A DNA stretch of 64,000 bases from Reticulitermes speratus (GCA_021186555.1 JAJKFL010000014.1:28846033-28910032); one strand, 5' to 3'. Positions 22,921 to 34,330 are shown, counted from the first letter of the stretch. Numbers and translations: made by a program. Notes: generated by a model from the letters alone, not told the origin.

Positions 22921-23729
22921 GGGTTATATTTTACTGTGCTGCTAAGAGGAGAATGTGAAACCACTGCAATGTGTAACATTAACAGGTGACCACGGCAAAA
23001 GTTAGTGAGATTCGATTTACAGTACTTCGAGGGGAGAAAACTGGTGTGAGGACTCTTTATACATACCTTGGGGGAATCGTTTTTATTTCATGTTCATTAC
23101 TGTATTCCAGTCACGTGGCAAGATTGGAGTGGAGGGGGGGGGGAACAAGTTACGGTACCGTACAGAATGAAAATGCAGCAATTGGGTTTCTCTCTACCGG
23201 TCATTCTGCCTCAATTTATCCCACTGGTACAGGGAACTTTCATGACACCATGAATTGGCTTCTGAAATAAATAGAGAAATAAAGTAGGTAAATGTTCCCT
23301 TTGGTACAGCTGATATTTAAACAAAGACTTTCGCAAAGCAAAATTCCCATTAAGCGAATCCACTTTATTGCGCGGTTTGGATATCTTATAACTATATATA
23401 ACGATATCAGATACATTCATTGCGAGCACGCGTGCAATCACTATCATCCGAGGTAGGGTCCTGGGCGTACTGAGGGATTCCTTTTATCGAAATGTATTTC
23501 AAGTGGTATATTCTTTATTTTCTGTGTAACACAAGGCGAATATTTAACTACATCCTAAAAGTTAACTTCAGTTTTAGTGCTGGGATCAAAGGAAGTTACT
23601 ACTACCGTAATAAACAGTATAAGTCTATGAACTCTAGGTATAGACGTATTGAGAGGCAACGTTAAACTACTTACCTTGAAAGAAGTTTCAAAATGTGTAT
23701 TCAGATGTGGAGTATACATTGTGGGATGC
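22921..23729. other. Unassigned DNA
   Basis: Frames at 22986-23270 and 23068-23253 overlap and contain no known domain. Confidence 0.35.
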
Positions 23730-24016
23730 CTTCTAGGATAGTGCGCCCTTTAGTTCGAGAAAGGTTGACTGTTTGACCCTGAAGATGGGTGCAGTATGGT
23801 CATCCTAAACTTCAGTGGCTATGTTCCAACCTACACGGCGTAACGTCCCAGAAGGTTGAATCTTCATCAACACCACTGTTATGACTTCAAATCTATTGTC
23901 TCTTTGCTGAAGTATTGTAACATTTCGGAGAACCTGATACATCCATCTTCAGGTTAGAAGAATAACGCTGGATGTCGGTGCCTATGTACTAAGCTTCACG
24001 GTGTCACATCCAGAAG
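23730..24016. mobile_element. Two foldback-family copies in tandem
   Basis: The first copy spans about 23730-23854 and ends ACACGGCGTAACGTCCCAGA. The second spans about 23905-24016 and ends CACGGTGTCACATCCAGAAG. Both contain the internal CTGAAGATGG or CCATCTTCAGG motif. Between them is the linker GAATCTTCATCAACACCACT, a phrase that also follows the right arm at 52753. Confidence 0.7.
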
Positions 24017-24518
24017 ACACAGTACTCTTCCTGATGACCGTCGAGCGAGTGTTCAGTCTCACTTAGAGTACAGGCTATATATTCAGTACTTGGGTGCGGT
24101 ACAATTTTGAATTTTTCAATGGCTTTGATATTTATTCCTCTCTGGAAGGGCGCAAGAAAGCACTGAGGCTTTTGCAGGCCGAGGTCAGGAAATATCAGTT
24201 TTTTGCCTACTAATATATTTACAAACATTTCGCTTTTATATATTTTTTTCAAGTTGTTAAAACGTTAGAAAATATAAAAATGGAATGAGTAAAAATATGT
24301 TATTCACACCAGTAAGACGTTAGGCTGTACTTTAAGATAAAGAACATGCACGACGTGTCAGTACAGAGCCCGGCCTGCAATTTAGAAAATTACAACTTAC
24401 TGGTATGGCATTCAGATGTTTACACGCAGGAAATGTAGCGTACATGCACGACACTGGGCACTGAAATGCGTAAAATTGTTTTGACATGGAAGGAGGCCGG
24501 CCAGACCGGTTGCGTCAG
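24017..24518. other. Unassigned AT-rich DNA
   Basis: No gene supported; the frame at 24004-24252 overlaps the foldback end and has no domain. Confidence 0.35.

Positions 24519-24546
<28 letters not shown>
24519..24546. repeat. (AT)n microsatellite
   Basis: Fourteen uninterrupted AT units. Confidence 0.9.
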
Positions 24547-24550
<4 letters not shown>

Positions 24551-26044
24551 CAAAATTAGGCCTACAGCAAAGGAAAATTAGTTGTTGCAAGGCTTATGAC
24601 ACTATTGGACTCTGACATTGCGCAGTCATTAAGAGTATTATCATGTACTCAATTAAATACACACCTCCATTTACAGCATTTCGAAATTTTAACGTGAAAT
24701 TGCTAAAACCTCCTTCAAAAGTACCTAACCTGAATAATGTGTAAAGTCGTGGAAGAAAAGCTGCATGTATAATGAGATAGAAACCTGCTGGAATAACAAT
24801 ACACGCTAAACAGAGGACACTATTTTACTGGTTCAAGCGTGCATGTCACTCCTATTGTCTTCTGTTCTTGTTCGTATCTTTTTCTAACATATGTAAAGAA
24901 CATACAAAACGACAGAGTAAAGACAAAAGGGGAATCGTACAATATATACAGCCATATAATGCAGTATATAAAATGTGAGAAAATATTTCGAATGTAATTC
25001 AGCTATACACACAACTAGAACTGTATTGTGTGTTATGTCCAGATTTGTACGATACAAGATTTCTGAGAAATTGTCACATCAGATTTCATTTTCGTACTAA
25101 TTCTGTTGTAAGCCTGATGTAAATTTCTGAACAAACCTAAATGATCAAAATGCAGGTTTCTATTGCATTTCATCAAGTATCCGCTGATATGAAATACACA
25201 ACTACGTATTACAAAATTGTGGTTCGATTTTGTGAAGAACATATAGAAGTGTGCCTGCTATATGTAGTCTTTACAGTTCGAGGGATTTATTAAGGGGGGA
25301 CAGTTTGTTGTGGACATTTGTAACCGAAATGAACATACTTGTCTAAACACAAACTTAGACATTGCCAGTAAACACGCCCCATTTTTATTGCTACAAATAA
25401 AATGAATGCAGAGGGTTAGGCAGTATCTCAGTTCTAGAAAATAAATTATATTTTATTATATGCTTTGTGCTATAAAATAGAAACAAACGCAATTGAAACC
25501 CAATGCTATTTTTCAAAAGAGAATTGTACATTAATATTAAATTTATAACATACGCAGCTGTTACGGTATTTTTAGGAAATTATGTATGAAATCATAAAAC
25601 ATATTGGTTAAATCAGACGTAATGCGAGGCAGTGAGGTGAAGCACATGAAAAACTAATACAGGCTGCAAAACATGAAAACCTGAATATAAATGATCGGAC
25701 AAAATTAATCAATGGGAAACCATGAAGTGACTGCTTCATTCTGCAGAGAGAATGAGTGAACACAAGTATCTGAATGTACTCAAACCCGAAATAGCGCCCC
25801 CTTCCCTGATATAGCGCCACCCTCACCTAGTGCCCATTAACGTCTGTGAACAGAAATTCCTTCTTATACAGTATTTCTATATACCGCCATCTTCGATATA
25901 GCACCACAAATTGCGGTGACAAACAGTGGCGCTGTATCGGTCTTCGTATGCATAAGCCCGAGTCGCAACGAATGCTTTACTATTTTCTTAATATCAATAT
26001 ATTTCACTGAAGAGCGTCGTATTGTGAGAGAGGACGCAGTGTAT
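24547..26044. other. Unassigned AT-rich DNA
   Basis: No recognised gene. A short hairpin lies at 25892-25939, where CGATATAGCACCAC pairs with GTGGCGCTGTATCG. Confidence 0.35.
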
Positions 26045-26195
26045 TCTGTTAAAAATTTACTGACCTTTTGGAGGAAAGTACTCTCTTCATCTTCAGATTA
26101 AAAGCCTCTTCTATGCTGAAGGTGAAGGCAGTGCGTTTCTTCGCAGTGTCAGAACATTCCTACCAGACTACACTACGTCACATTCCGTAACACTG
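26045..26195. mobile_element. Foldback-family copy, decayed
   Basis: The right arm CTACCAGACTACACTACGTC followed by ACATTCCGTAACAC is recognisable, as is the inner CTTCATCTTCAGATTAAA. The left arm is poorly preserved. Confidence 0.55.
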
Positions 26196-26405
26196 TAATG
26201 TCCATAGTTACAGACATGGGACAGGCTCGCCGTGTATTTTACTTAATATGTGACAGGGTTCTGATTTGAATTTAACATAATTGTTTTTAGCGGAGTTGAT
26301 AATTTACTTTTGTAGCCAATTAAACATGAGTTACAGAAATACGCAAAGGGAATAACTTAAATGAAGGGCGCCTGAGAACAAAGTGGAGAAGGCAATATCT
26401 AGACT

Positions 26406-26694
26406 CTTTTTATTGAAGGGCCCCGTAGTAGATGCTACGGACGCACCGCAGCCTTGAAGGCTTATTGTGCAACCCTATGAGGAAGATGATGAAGATGATG
26501 AGGTTTTTTCTGCTTTTCCATTTTACTGGAGCACCGATGGAATGAAATTGACAGGGGAAAACCGAAGTACTCGGAGAAAAACCTGTCCCAGTGCCACTTT
26601 GTTCACCACAAATCCCACATGGACTGACCCGGGATCGAACTCGTGTCTCCGCGGTGAGAGGCCGGCGACTAACCGCCTGAGCCATGGCACGGCC
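26406..26694 (-). mobile_element. SINE-C copy, full length with target duplication
   Basis: The minus strand begins GGCCGTGCCATGGCTCAGGC, a tRNA-like head with an A-box region, and has the B box GAGTTCGATCCCGGGTC. The body continues AGTCCATGTGGGATTTGTGG and TACTTCGGTTTTCCCCTGTC, and the 3' end is near GCTGCGGTGCGTCCGTAGCA. Flanks are ATCTAGACT (26397-26405) and ATCTGGACT (26695-26703), a 9-base target duplication with one difference. It is 289 bases and probably pol III-derived. Confidence 0.9.
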
Positions 26695-26833
26695 ATCTGG
26701 ACTTAATATAGAAGTGAGGATGGAAAGCGCTACAAAAAGGAGAGGTTCATAATTTGTACTCTTCATGATTTCTTTTTCCTGTGGAGCAACAGTACAAATT
26801 GGGCCTAGGCCGGCTTATTGTTGGGATTTTTAG
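26695..26833. other. Short unassigned gap
   Basis: Nothing recognised. Confidence 0.3.
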
Positions 26834-26968
26834 ATCACACACAATTAGACACACACACAACAAACAGAAGAGACTAACATCCATATCCTCAGCGTGATTC
26901 GAAACTACGATCCCGGCAATGAAGCGGCCGCAGACCTACGCCTGAGACCACACGGCCACCGGGATCAG
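26834..26968 (-). mobile_element. SINE-A copy, internally deleted
   Basis: The minus strand has CTGATCCCGGTGGCCGTGTG, CTCAGGCGTAGGTCTGCGGC and the B-box-like GTTTCGAATCACGCTGAG, then ATATGGATGTTAGTCTCTTC. The middle of the body is missing, and the sequence passes to a TGTGTGTCTAATTGTGTGTG remnant. Confidence 0.75.
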
Positions 26969-26989
26969 CTTATGAAATATAACTGGAAA

Positions 26990-27290
26990 TATTGAATGAA
27001 AAGCAATGGAATGGGGAGTGCGGGTCTGGAGGGCCATGAGGAAATCATAGGAAAGTTGAGACGGAAGGCCTGAATGTAGGGGCTCATTTGTTAGCACCAG
27101 GCGTAGATTGGAGGATAATATTAAAACAGGTCTAAAATAAGTAGGGTGTGAGGATTTTGATTGGATTGATCTGACTGAGAATAGACAAGCGATGGGCTTT
27201 TGAAAACACAGTAATGAACCTTTGGGCTCGAAAAATGTGAGGACTATCTGAAGCCTAAGCAGTCTCCTCCGTGGAGCTGATATTCAAACC
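26990..27290 (+). mobile_element. LINE family LA, 3' end fragment
   Basis: With frameshifts the plus strand reads like GxPExKRPLGRPRRRW: it has a decayed CACCAGGCGTAGATTGGAGG, then EDNIKTDLK-GCEDFDWIDLT and ENRQAM, followed by a stretch matching VMNLWARK-. This is the last block of family LA, also present at 3216, 35745 and 46530. Multiple stops. Confidence 0.7.
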
Positions 27291-27326
27291 GTGAAATACG
27301 AGAACAAAAACTTGAAGATTACAATC

Positions 27327-27540
27327 TTATGGGATATGACGCCGTGTAGTTTGGGAGTCAGTAGTAATGATTCAGAAAAATCTGCTGCCCCTATCTTCAG
27401 CCGGGCGTGGGACAGGAATGATTTTGTATGCAGGAGGACAGGTTAAACAATCATATGTTAGATTTAGAAAATTAACCTGAAGACGAGGCTTGAGAACTGC
27501 GGAAACCTTGCGTTAGCAGCCACATTCCTGGAGACACGCA
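27327..27540. mobile_element. Foldback-family copy
   Basis: The left arm has GGGATATGACGCCGTGTAGT and the right end GCCACATTCCTGGAGAC. Inner words are CCCCTATCTTCAGCCGGGCG and CCTGAAGACGAGGC, the paired inner halves. A further block with similar words (GGCACATTCCTGGACAT, GCCTCCGTCTTCAGTTGG) follows at 27600-27700 and may be a second, partial copy. Confidence 0.6.
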
Positions 27541-28584
27541 TTTGAAACCCAACCAATAATAATTATAGGATAGATCATTTATGATAAAGAACACAGTTTG
27601 TGAGATTAGTATAAGGGGCGTGTACTGCAAGCACACTTGGTGTTAGTAGGCACATTCCTGGACATATGTACTGTTGCCTCCGTCTTCAGTTGGCGGAAAA
27701 GAGAAAGGTCTGTCATGTATGGTCAGCAGGACAATAAGATTGGCGCTGTGGACGAACAAGTGGGAAATGTTGCCATCAAAGTGGCCTGAAGACGAGACCG
27801 TTCGTTGCAGCGCAGCTGCTACGCTGTGAAAGAAGGAGGGTTCCTCCTAGACGGTGGAGTACTCGTATGTACCGAACTGGCCGTTATCTCTTCCGGGGAG
27901 ACTACCTCATAGTGACCGTCGTGTGAACGTCAGATCTGAACATGAATTATAATTGGACCGACGCTGGGAACTTAGATACGTTACTGCTACCTTACAAATC
28001 GAGGAACTGCGAAACGTAGATACGTTAATGGCGTCTCTGATTAGAAAGTGGTAATGTCTAACTGTGGACAAAAAGCGTCTGAGCTCTATGAGTATGTGCT
28101 TTGCCCGTGTTACTTCACTATCTAGGCTCGTTAAGAGAATTTGAATTGGTAATGTGAAGAAAGCTCTGTCGCAATGTTTTAGCCGGATTAGACAGGCAGT
28201 TCCCTCAGGAGACCAGCCTCTGAACTACATTACAGGTATCTGCATTAACAATGTTTCCGTCAGATTAAGATGTGGATTTCTGTAAATTCTAACTTCAGTT
28301 TTTCATCATAAGGATTTGCAAGTGTTAAAAATGCCTCCCCCTCTCCCCTTTACCCCACCCACCGGATAAGTAACCAGCTTATGGCGGTGCCACCCTTGTA
28401 CCTCACAGCCTGCTTGCAGAGGGACGCCTGTCCAGCATGTGACGCCCGACAACTATTCCCCCTCCAGCACAGTTGTAATGTCACTTTCTGTCCTCCACAT
28501 GGTGTACAAGTATGTACCCTTTGTTACAAATAACGCATAACTCATGTGTATGGAGTAAGTGGCACTACAAAAATTTACATTAAC
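27541..28584. other. Unassigned DNA with scattered foldback-like words
   Basis: Around 27600-27900 there are phrases related to the foldback family, but no boundaries. No gene supported. Confidence 0.35.
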
Positions 28585-28875
28585 CTTTTTTTTAATAAGG
28601 GCCCCGCAGTAGAAGCTACGGACGCACCGCAGCGTTAAGGCTTATTGTGCAACCCTGTGATGAAGATGAAGAGAAAGATGATTAGTTTTTTCATTTTTCC
28701 AAGTAATGGAGCACCGGTGGAATGAAACTGACAGGGGAAAACCGAAGTACTTGGGGGAAAAACTTGTCTCAGTGCGACTTTGTTCACCACAAATCCCACA
28801 TGAACTGACCCGGGATCAAACCCGAGCCTCCGCTGTGGGATGCCGGCTACTAACCGGCTGAGCCATGGCATGGCC
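28585..28875 (-). mobile_element. SINE-C copy, full length with exact 9-bp target duplication
   Basis: Flanked by TACATTAAC at 28576-28584 and 28876-28884. The minus strand begins GGCCATGCCATGGCTCAGCC, has a B box within GGGTTTGATCCCGGGTC, and ends at GCCCTTATT before a T-rich junction. It aligns along its full length with the copy at 26406. Two young-looking copies within 2.5 kb suggest relatively recent amplification of this family. Confidence 0.92.
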
Positions 28876-29090
28876 TACATTAACTTACTTTCAGTAGACT
28901 TCTTCCATTTGTTTAATATATTAACAACCCCGAACAGACAATGCAGTTTTTCCATTAAAAAAACAATGTAGGTTGGGTTAAATCTCACAAGAGTCATAAC
29001 AGCCGTGTAGAAATTAAGTGCGTATGAAACGACAAATAATCAAGAAAACGAAAATCACATAATTAAAGACAGAATGACTACGCTACCTTT
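28876..29090. other. Unassigned AT-rich DNA
   Basis: Nothing recognised apart from target duplications of the neighbouring SINEs. Confidence 0.35.
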
Positions 29091-29349
29091 TAGCTTTTTG
29101 TCCATGGCGCAACAGTCCCTAGTGGGCCAGGGCCTCCTCATTATCGAGGCTTCATGATGACACTCAGACACACCACATTCGGTAGGATTCCCCTGGACGA
29201 GAGAGTGACCCATTCCAGAGACCTCTACCTGACAAAACACAAACACTCACAAAAGACAGACACCCATGGCCCCGGCGGGATTCGAACCCACAATCCTAGC
29301 AAATAAGTGGCCGCAGACCCACACCTTAGACCGCGCGGCCATTGGGATT
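29091..29349 (-). mobile_element. SINE-A copy, full length with 13-bp target duplication
   Basis: Flanked by CTACGCTACCTTT at 29078-29090 and 29350-29362. The minus strand gives the A-box region ATGGCCGCGCGGTCTAAGGT, the B box GGGTTCGAATCCCGCCGGGG, then CAGGTAGAGGTCTCTGGAAT, the CTCGATAATGAGGAGGCCC hairpin-like block and CCCACTAGGGACTGTTGCGC before the tail. It is the best reference copy of this family in the window, with both promoter boxes intact. Confidence 0.93.
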
Positions 29350-29362
29350 CTACGCTACCTTT

Positions 29363-30534
29363 ACTCAATCAAAATACCACGACTCTTCAAAATTGATAAT
29401 CATATTAAATAAAAATACGCTCTTGCGCATATAACTTAATTCTCAAATTGTGGTCATATCAGTAGGGTATTGTACAGACGCTTTTATCATTTCCTCTTCC
29501 GGTATTGGTGATTCTTTTTTCAAATCTTGCTTCCTCATTGTATATCACGCTAATGGTATGCGCTGTATAAGGCCATATAAATACCATTATAAACTTTACT
29601 ATAAACCGAAAGACATACGGAATATAGGAAGACCCAAAAAGAGACAGAAAAACTTTTTCTTTTCTTGGAGTCGAAGCAGACTAAACCGCCCACTCCGTGA
29701 ACGTATTGATGGTGTTGATGACGACAATGAGCTTTTCGAGAATAGTCTTTTTTTTCATATTTTTCTCTGCCACTGTTGTCATTTGTTGCAGGTTCGTTTT
29801 GGTTCCTTAGTTCTTAAATGTTTTATATAAATCCTTCTGCAATAACTATCGCTGTGGTAGCCGAATCTAAAAGTTCGGCAGCTCTAGAATTAATGCGCGC
29901 CATTGGACACGATGATGTGTTAGTTTATTCCCCAATTTTCAAAAACTTCCTCTCTTTCATCCGTCTTAATATTATTCTACTATCTCCTTCTACGTCTTCC
30001 AAGTGTATCTTTTCTAGATGTTTTCGCTACAAAATTCAGTGTAATTTCCCCTCCCTACCCCATCTATGAAAATCACAGTTTCACTTTTGTAACAAAATTA
30101 AGTGGCTAGTGTGAAGCAGGAAATAACTTTGAATGCGTAACTAAGGAGATGTAGGCTGGGCGTACAAATGTTGGCGCTTTCATCCGCTTTTGTTTTATTA
30201 TCTCAACTTACGGGAAAGTTGTATCGAGAATAAAAATGTTTGTTTCATTTTTCTCTACAACTTCAAGTCGCAAAATTTGTTGGTGTGATACATATTTAGC
30301 GAGTTACGCTAAAGTGCTTAGAGAAACGCGTGCAAAGTGTCTGGAGAACTGAGGTAAAATTTTAATGAGTCTACACTTCTCAATAACAGATATCACGAAA
30401 GTTATTTCAGCGGTTCTCCAGCTCTTTCTGATTACAGGCGGATGTAGAGCAATTGTAATAGGTGCCCCGTAGGGACGCGAATAAATCTATAAATAATGGA
30501 AACGAAAACCCTAAAGGAGTATAAAAACGAGAAG
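29363..30534. other. Unassigned AT-rich DNA
   Basis: Open frames at 29450-29830 and 29818-30069 have no recognisable domain and biased low-complexity stretches. No gene can be supported. Confidence 0.35.
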
Positions 30535-30562
30535 GTAGATTATGCATACATGCAACTTCAAA

Positions 30563-30600
<38 letters not shown>

Positions 30601-30925
30601 GTAGGTTATGTGTGCACACAACTTCACAATAATAACAATAATAATAAAATAATATGTTATGTATACACACAACTTTACAGTAACAACAATAGTAACAATA
30701 ACGTAGGTTATGTATACACACAATTTACAACAATAATAACGTAGGTTATGTACTCACAACTTCACAATAACGACAATAATAAGAATAAGTGTTGTATATA
30801 CAATTCCACAGCAGCAGCAACAACAACAACGACATAGTTTATATATACGCACACTTCACAATAACAATATAGTAGTTTATGTATACATACAGAACTTCAC
30901 AACAACAACAACAACTTAATTCTGT
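30535..30925. repeat. Minisatellite of AAT/AAC blocks separated by a GTAGGTTATGTATACACACA unit
   Basis: Seven or eight irregular units of about 40-65 bases. Each couples a conserved word (GTAGGTTATGTATACACACA then ACTTCACA) to a variable AAT, AAC or ACAACA tract. The repeat gives Asn- or Tyr-rich open frames on both strands that are not genes. The conserved word is degraded to TAGTTTATATATACG in the last units. Confidence 0.9.
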
Positions 30926-32374
30926 GTGTCGTAAGATACTGGGCTATAATTTAGTGCGCTTCCACATGAATACGTTGAGTTACAATATACAAGTCAATCA
31001 GTCAATAATTTCTGGACTGTGCAATGGACATAAATCATAAAAGAATTCTGTTCACTAGGTTCTGTAGAGTCAGCACCCAATATTCGTGTAAGATATGGCT
31101 TTTATTATGTGTAATTGCATTGGCATATGTCTCACTTAAACTGGATCATTCCTAATCACCAAAGTGTCAAAATAATTAGTCTTTGTATAGTTAAATGCTG
31201 TATTGTCATAAGCGAAAATTTTCACCATATGGCTCAATGATTTAGGTGGTGTCAGTTTTAAAATGATGAACTGCAATCAGCCATATGTTATGGACTAGAA
31301 AGGTAATGGGATATTATTTGTCCTTAGGGGACGGATGCGGATATACTCGTATAGAAGTGACAGACGGCTGGAGATTGTCAGAGGGAAAAATTCAGCAGTT
31401 AGAAAATGATGACATAACCCTCTATTATTCATAACGGCGGAACACATTGCTATAGATAGGTAAATCATAACCAGCAGCGGTGACGTGGACTACATTAATC
31501 GTGCCGAAGACGGGAACCGGCAGCGGGATATGGTGAACATATATTGTAATGAATTTTTGGTTTCTACAAAATACAGGGAATTTCCTGCCTTTCTGAGGAA
31601 TTATTAGCTTTTGAAGGAAGGCCTCGCTCTGTGAAGTTAGTTAAAACAGTATTAATGTTTAGCATAAAGCCCGTTGATAAGTCAGCGGTAAATTCTTGCA
31701 TTTATTAATATCATTACTCAATTTATGGTATAAGATCTACTGAGAAACATTTGCTATGTGGTACAATATTTTGTTTAACAAGTAAAATTATTAAAAATTA
31801 TCTAAACACAACAACCTGAAACGTTCTTGTAAGATACATTTCTACCGATGTAATAAAAGCGTTTAAATAACAAAATACACTAAGTGGTGCTGCCATCTAG
31901 TGGTACTCCATTACGTTTACTGGCAAAGGTGGGCACTGCAATATCGACTCAAGCATACCTTTAACTGTCCTCTAGTGCTGCTACAACATTAGTAACTCTA
32001 GCATAGCACAGCAAGTGCTAACATTTTTTATACATGTGTCACGGCTTTCCACCAATTAATCATTATTTTCTTCCACATTTCTGCAATCCTTGAGGCATGC
32101 CTTGCTGTATCAGCTGTCTGTCACCGATCAGATATATTTTTGGTGAGGATCAAATCCGGTGTGACTTGTACCCTATATTCAACTTTTTCACCACTGCTTG
32201 TACCAAATTTTATTCCTTAATTTTTTGATTAATTTGGATAAGGTATTCAGGCCTGCTCTGGGGCCCAACCATCCTCCAATTCAGTGGACATCGGTGGCTG
32301 TTCTTTCGGGAAAAAAAGCGAAAAGACCTTGAAGCTAATCAGTTACCTCCGTATAGTGACAATACCAAGAACAC
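30926..32374. other. Unassigned AT-rich DNA
   Basis: No ORF or repeat family recognised. Confidence 0.4.
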
Positions 32375-32383
32375 AGGAGCTCT

Positions 32384-32584
32384 TTTTTTTTTTTTTTTAA
32401 ATTCACAACTTTATTATCTTATCAGTTACATACAACAGCATACAGGGTAATGACTGAATTGTTCCAAACACCAGTTCCGAGGTCCGGACGTTAACCACAG
32501 ATGAACAGTGATAGGTACAGCGTACCTTGAAAATGACCGTAGTGAAAAGTAGGAACCAGCTCCCTGAAAAACACTACCACACAT
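32384..32584 (-). mobile_element. Polyadenylated retrocopy with target-site duplication
   Basis: A run of T (32383-32398) precedes the complement of a polyadenylation signal, AATAAA read on the minus strand about 15 bases before the A tract. The insert is bounded by AGGAGCTCT at 32375-32383 and 32585-32593. These are hallmarks of LINE-mediated insertion of a polyadenylated RNA. The minus strand has an open stretch of about 45 codons ending TAA in a Cys-rich tail, but I do not recognise the source. It could be a processed pseudogene of a host mRNA (3' end only) or a SINE without a tRNA head. Confidence 0.8.
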
Positions 32585-32593
32585 AGGAGCTCT

Positions 32594-33779
32594 ACTTCCA
32601 TTGCCACTTTACTGCTGTATGACATGATATTTAATTAGTGAAGTACACTTCATGCCAGCCTCACTACATAGACAGGAGCACTTAAATAAATGTACTCCTC
32701 ACACTTTCGTTCCATAACTGCTTTTTATACACTTCATAGTGCCAGCAATTTAATACTCTGCTTGAGGACAGGACCAACAATTCGACTATCTGAACTGAGA
32801 CTACGGAAAATTCCCGTGGATGGCCCCCTCCAATTGCTGTTACACTTTCCCCTACACCTTTCTTTTTTATACCACCTTTCAGTTTACAGGTCACTGTGTT
32901 TATGACGTCATAACATTCGCTATCTTGGAAGAGTTGGTTATTTTTCCTTTGATTTTTTTATCCGATAATTGTCCTTACTTTTTAACTCATTTTTCGTGTA
33001 TGATAAATATCCTTGAACCGACTAACCTCTGCTTAGAGAGAATGGAGAGGAATAGCAGTGTCTGTAGCGAGTGAGAAGCGTCGAGTATATTTACCTAGGC
33101 CGTCAGTGGGACACCTTTCTGTTTCTTCAGTATAACATTTTCCTACCGTACCCTGGGCTAAAACAGTTTATAATAAAAGCAGACTGAAAACTTTGCAGGT
33201 ATCAGAAAACATAGACTTTCACAAACTAGTATGAAAGAAAACTTTGAGCGCGAAAGAGAGAAGCCGAGTGTAAATGTTCTCTTTGTGTTGCAAATTATAG
33301 TTCATATCTTAGCGAAAAGGGTGTATGACGAACGGAATAATAAATATTTAAATTCACTTCGTAATTCCGGGTCTTTCACACAGTCCGTACAGCTGGATGT
33401 CGACTGTGTGTTCTACGTACCTCTCAGCTGCAGTCTCTCAAGATGCAATTTGTATGTAATTAACTGAGCAGCTTACTACAGCCGTACCTATCAGACTTGA
33501 ATCTGAAGGGAGACTTAGTTCTCAAGACCGTGACCATCTTTTGTAAGGCAGCATGTTCCTCGGAATCGTCGATAAGTTTCTATTAGGTTACACGTCATCA
33601 CATCTCAGAAGATAGCAGTGTCACTGAATCTGATCCTTTGTGACCACGGCTGGTGATACAGTGTCTGTGTCTTCGTGTCATTTATAGAATCACGTCGTTT
33701 TTAAAAAATGGTTTGTCACCGTCATCAGAGGAATATAAATGTGGTAATTGGTCTCGTTAGATGGAACTGGTCTTTATCG
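32594..33779. other. Unassigned DNA with one foldback arm
   Basis: A right arm of the foldback family, TTACACGTCATCACATCTCA followed by GAAG, lies at 33589-33614. Overlapping frames at 32682-33074 on both strands show no domain. Confidence 0.4.
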
Positions 33780-33930
33780 AATGAAATCTGCGCTCTTCTG
33801 GGGGTATTACGCGGCGTCGTGTGGTAATTGTTCACCGATGTTTCGGGACAATTACCGCACGACGCCGCGTAATACCCCAGAAGAGCGCAGATTTCATCAA
33901 CATCGCGGCGGAAGCCTGAAATCAAGGTTG
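33780..33930. mobile_element. Near-perfect palindrome, foldback variant
   Basis: Arms at about 33780-33831 and 33847-33899 pair over 52 bases with one bulged G and one mismatch. Words include GAAATCTGCGCTCTTCTGGG and TATTACGCGGCGTCGTG. The loop is TTCACCGATGTTTCG. The phrase GCGGCGGAAGCCTGAAATCA after the right arm also follows the copy at 57261. The CTTCTGGG and ACGCxGCGT words link it to the main foldback family. Confidence 0.85.
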
Positions 33931-33959
33931 GTCTTTATCAGTATATACCTCCACCCAAT

Positions 33960-34330
33960 AAGCCAAAAGGTAAGACATTAATAAGACCTGTGGTAACATA
34001 CGGAGCAGAAGCATGGACATTGAATAAGGACATTGCTAAAGGGCTGGCAGTATTTGAACGACAAATGTTGAGAAGAATATTTGGGGCAATTAAAGTAAAT
34101 GAAAATTGGAGAAAGCGACATAACAAGGAACTAAAGCAGGTGTTTGGAGATTTAGATATACTGTCATTTGTCAGAATAAGTCGGCTCAAATGGATTGGTC
34201 ATGTTAACAGAATGGAGAATAAAAGAACAGTAAGTCAAGTATTTAATAATAATCCCCAAGGAAGTCGACCAAGAGGACCATAACTATAACCAAAACAAGA
34301 AAATGGATATTGCCCAATATATGGCACTTT
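33960..34330 (+). pseudogene. RTE-like LINE reverse-transcriptase C-terminal fragment
   Basis: From about 33972 the frame reads TLIRPVVTYGAEAWTLNKD, then LAVFERQMLRRIFGAIKV, WRKRHNKELKQVFGDLDILS and RISRLKWIGHVNRMENKRTV, ending at a stop after SRPRGP. This order (YGAExWTL, FERxxLRxIFG, NxEL, RLxWxGHVxRM, GxRxxGRP) is the thumb and C-terminal region of RTE/BovB-like reverse transcriptases. The last block (normally RPxxRWxDxVxxDL) is lost after a stop. A remnant, not a host gene. Confidence 0.85.

Noticed and set aside
25892-25939. Small hairpin of about 14 base pairs
   Set aside because: Two mismatches and a 20-base loop; expected by chance at this scale and no neighbour suggests a function.
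26640-26694. Genuine tRNA gene on the minus strand
   Set aside because: It is the head of SINE-C, with a target-site duplication around the whole 289-base element.
29450-29830. A 126-codon frame with a basic central stretch
   Set aside because: No known domain; basic and aromatic runs follow local base composition.
30407-30744. Overlapping Tyr/Cys-rich and Asn-rich frames on both strands
   Set aside because: They are translations of the AAT/AAC minisatellite.
30535-30925. CRISPR-like array
   Set aside because: The conserved words are spaced irregularly and the spacers are trinucleotide runs, not unique sequences.
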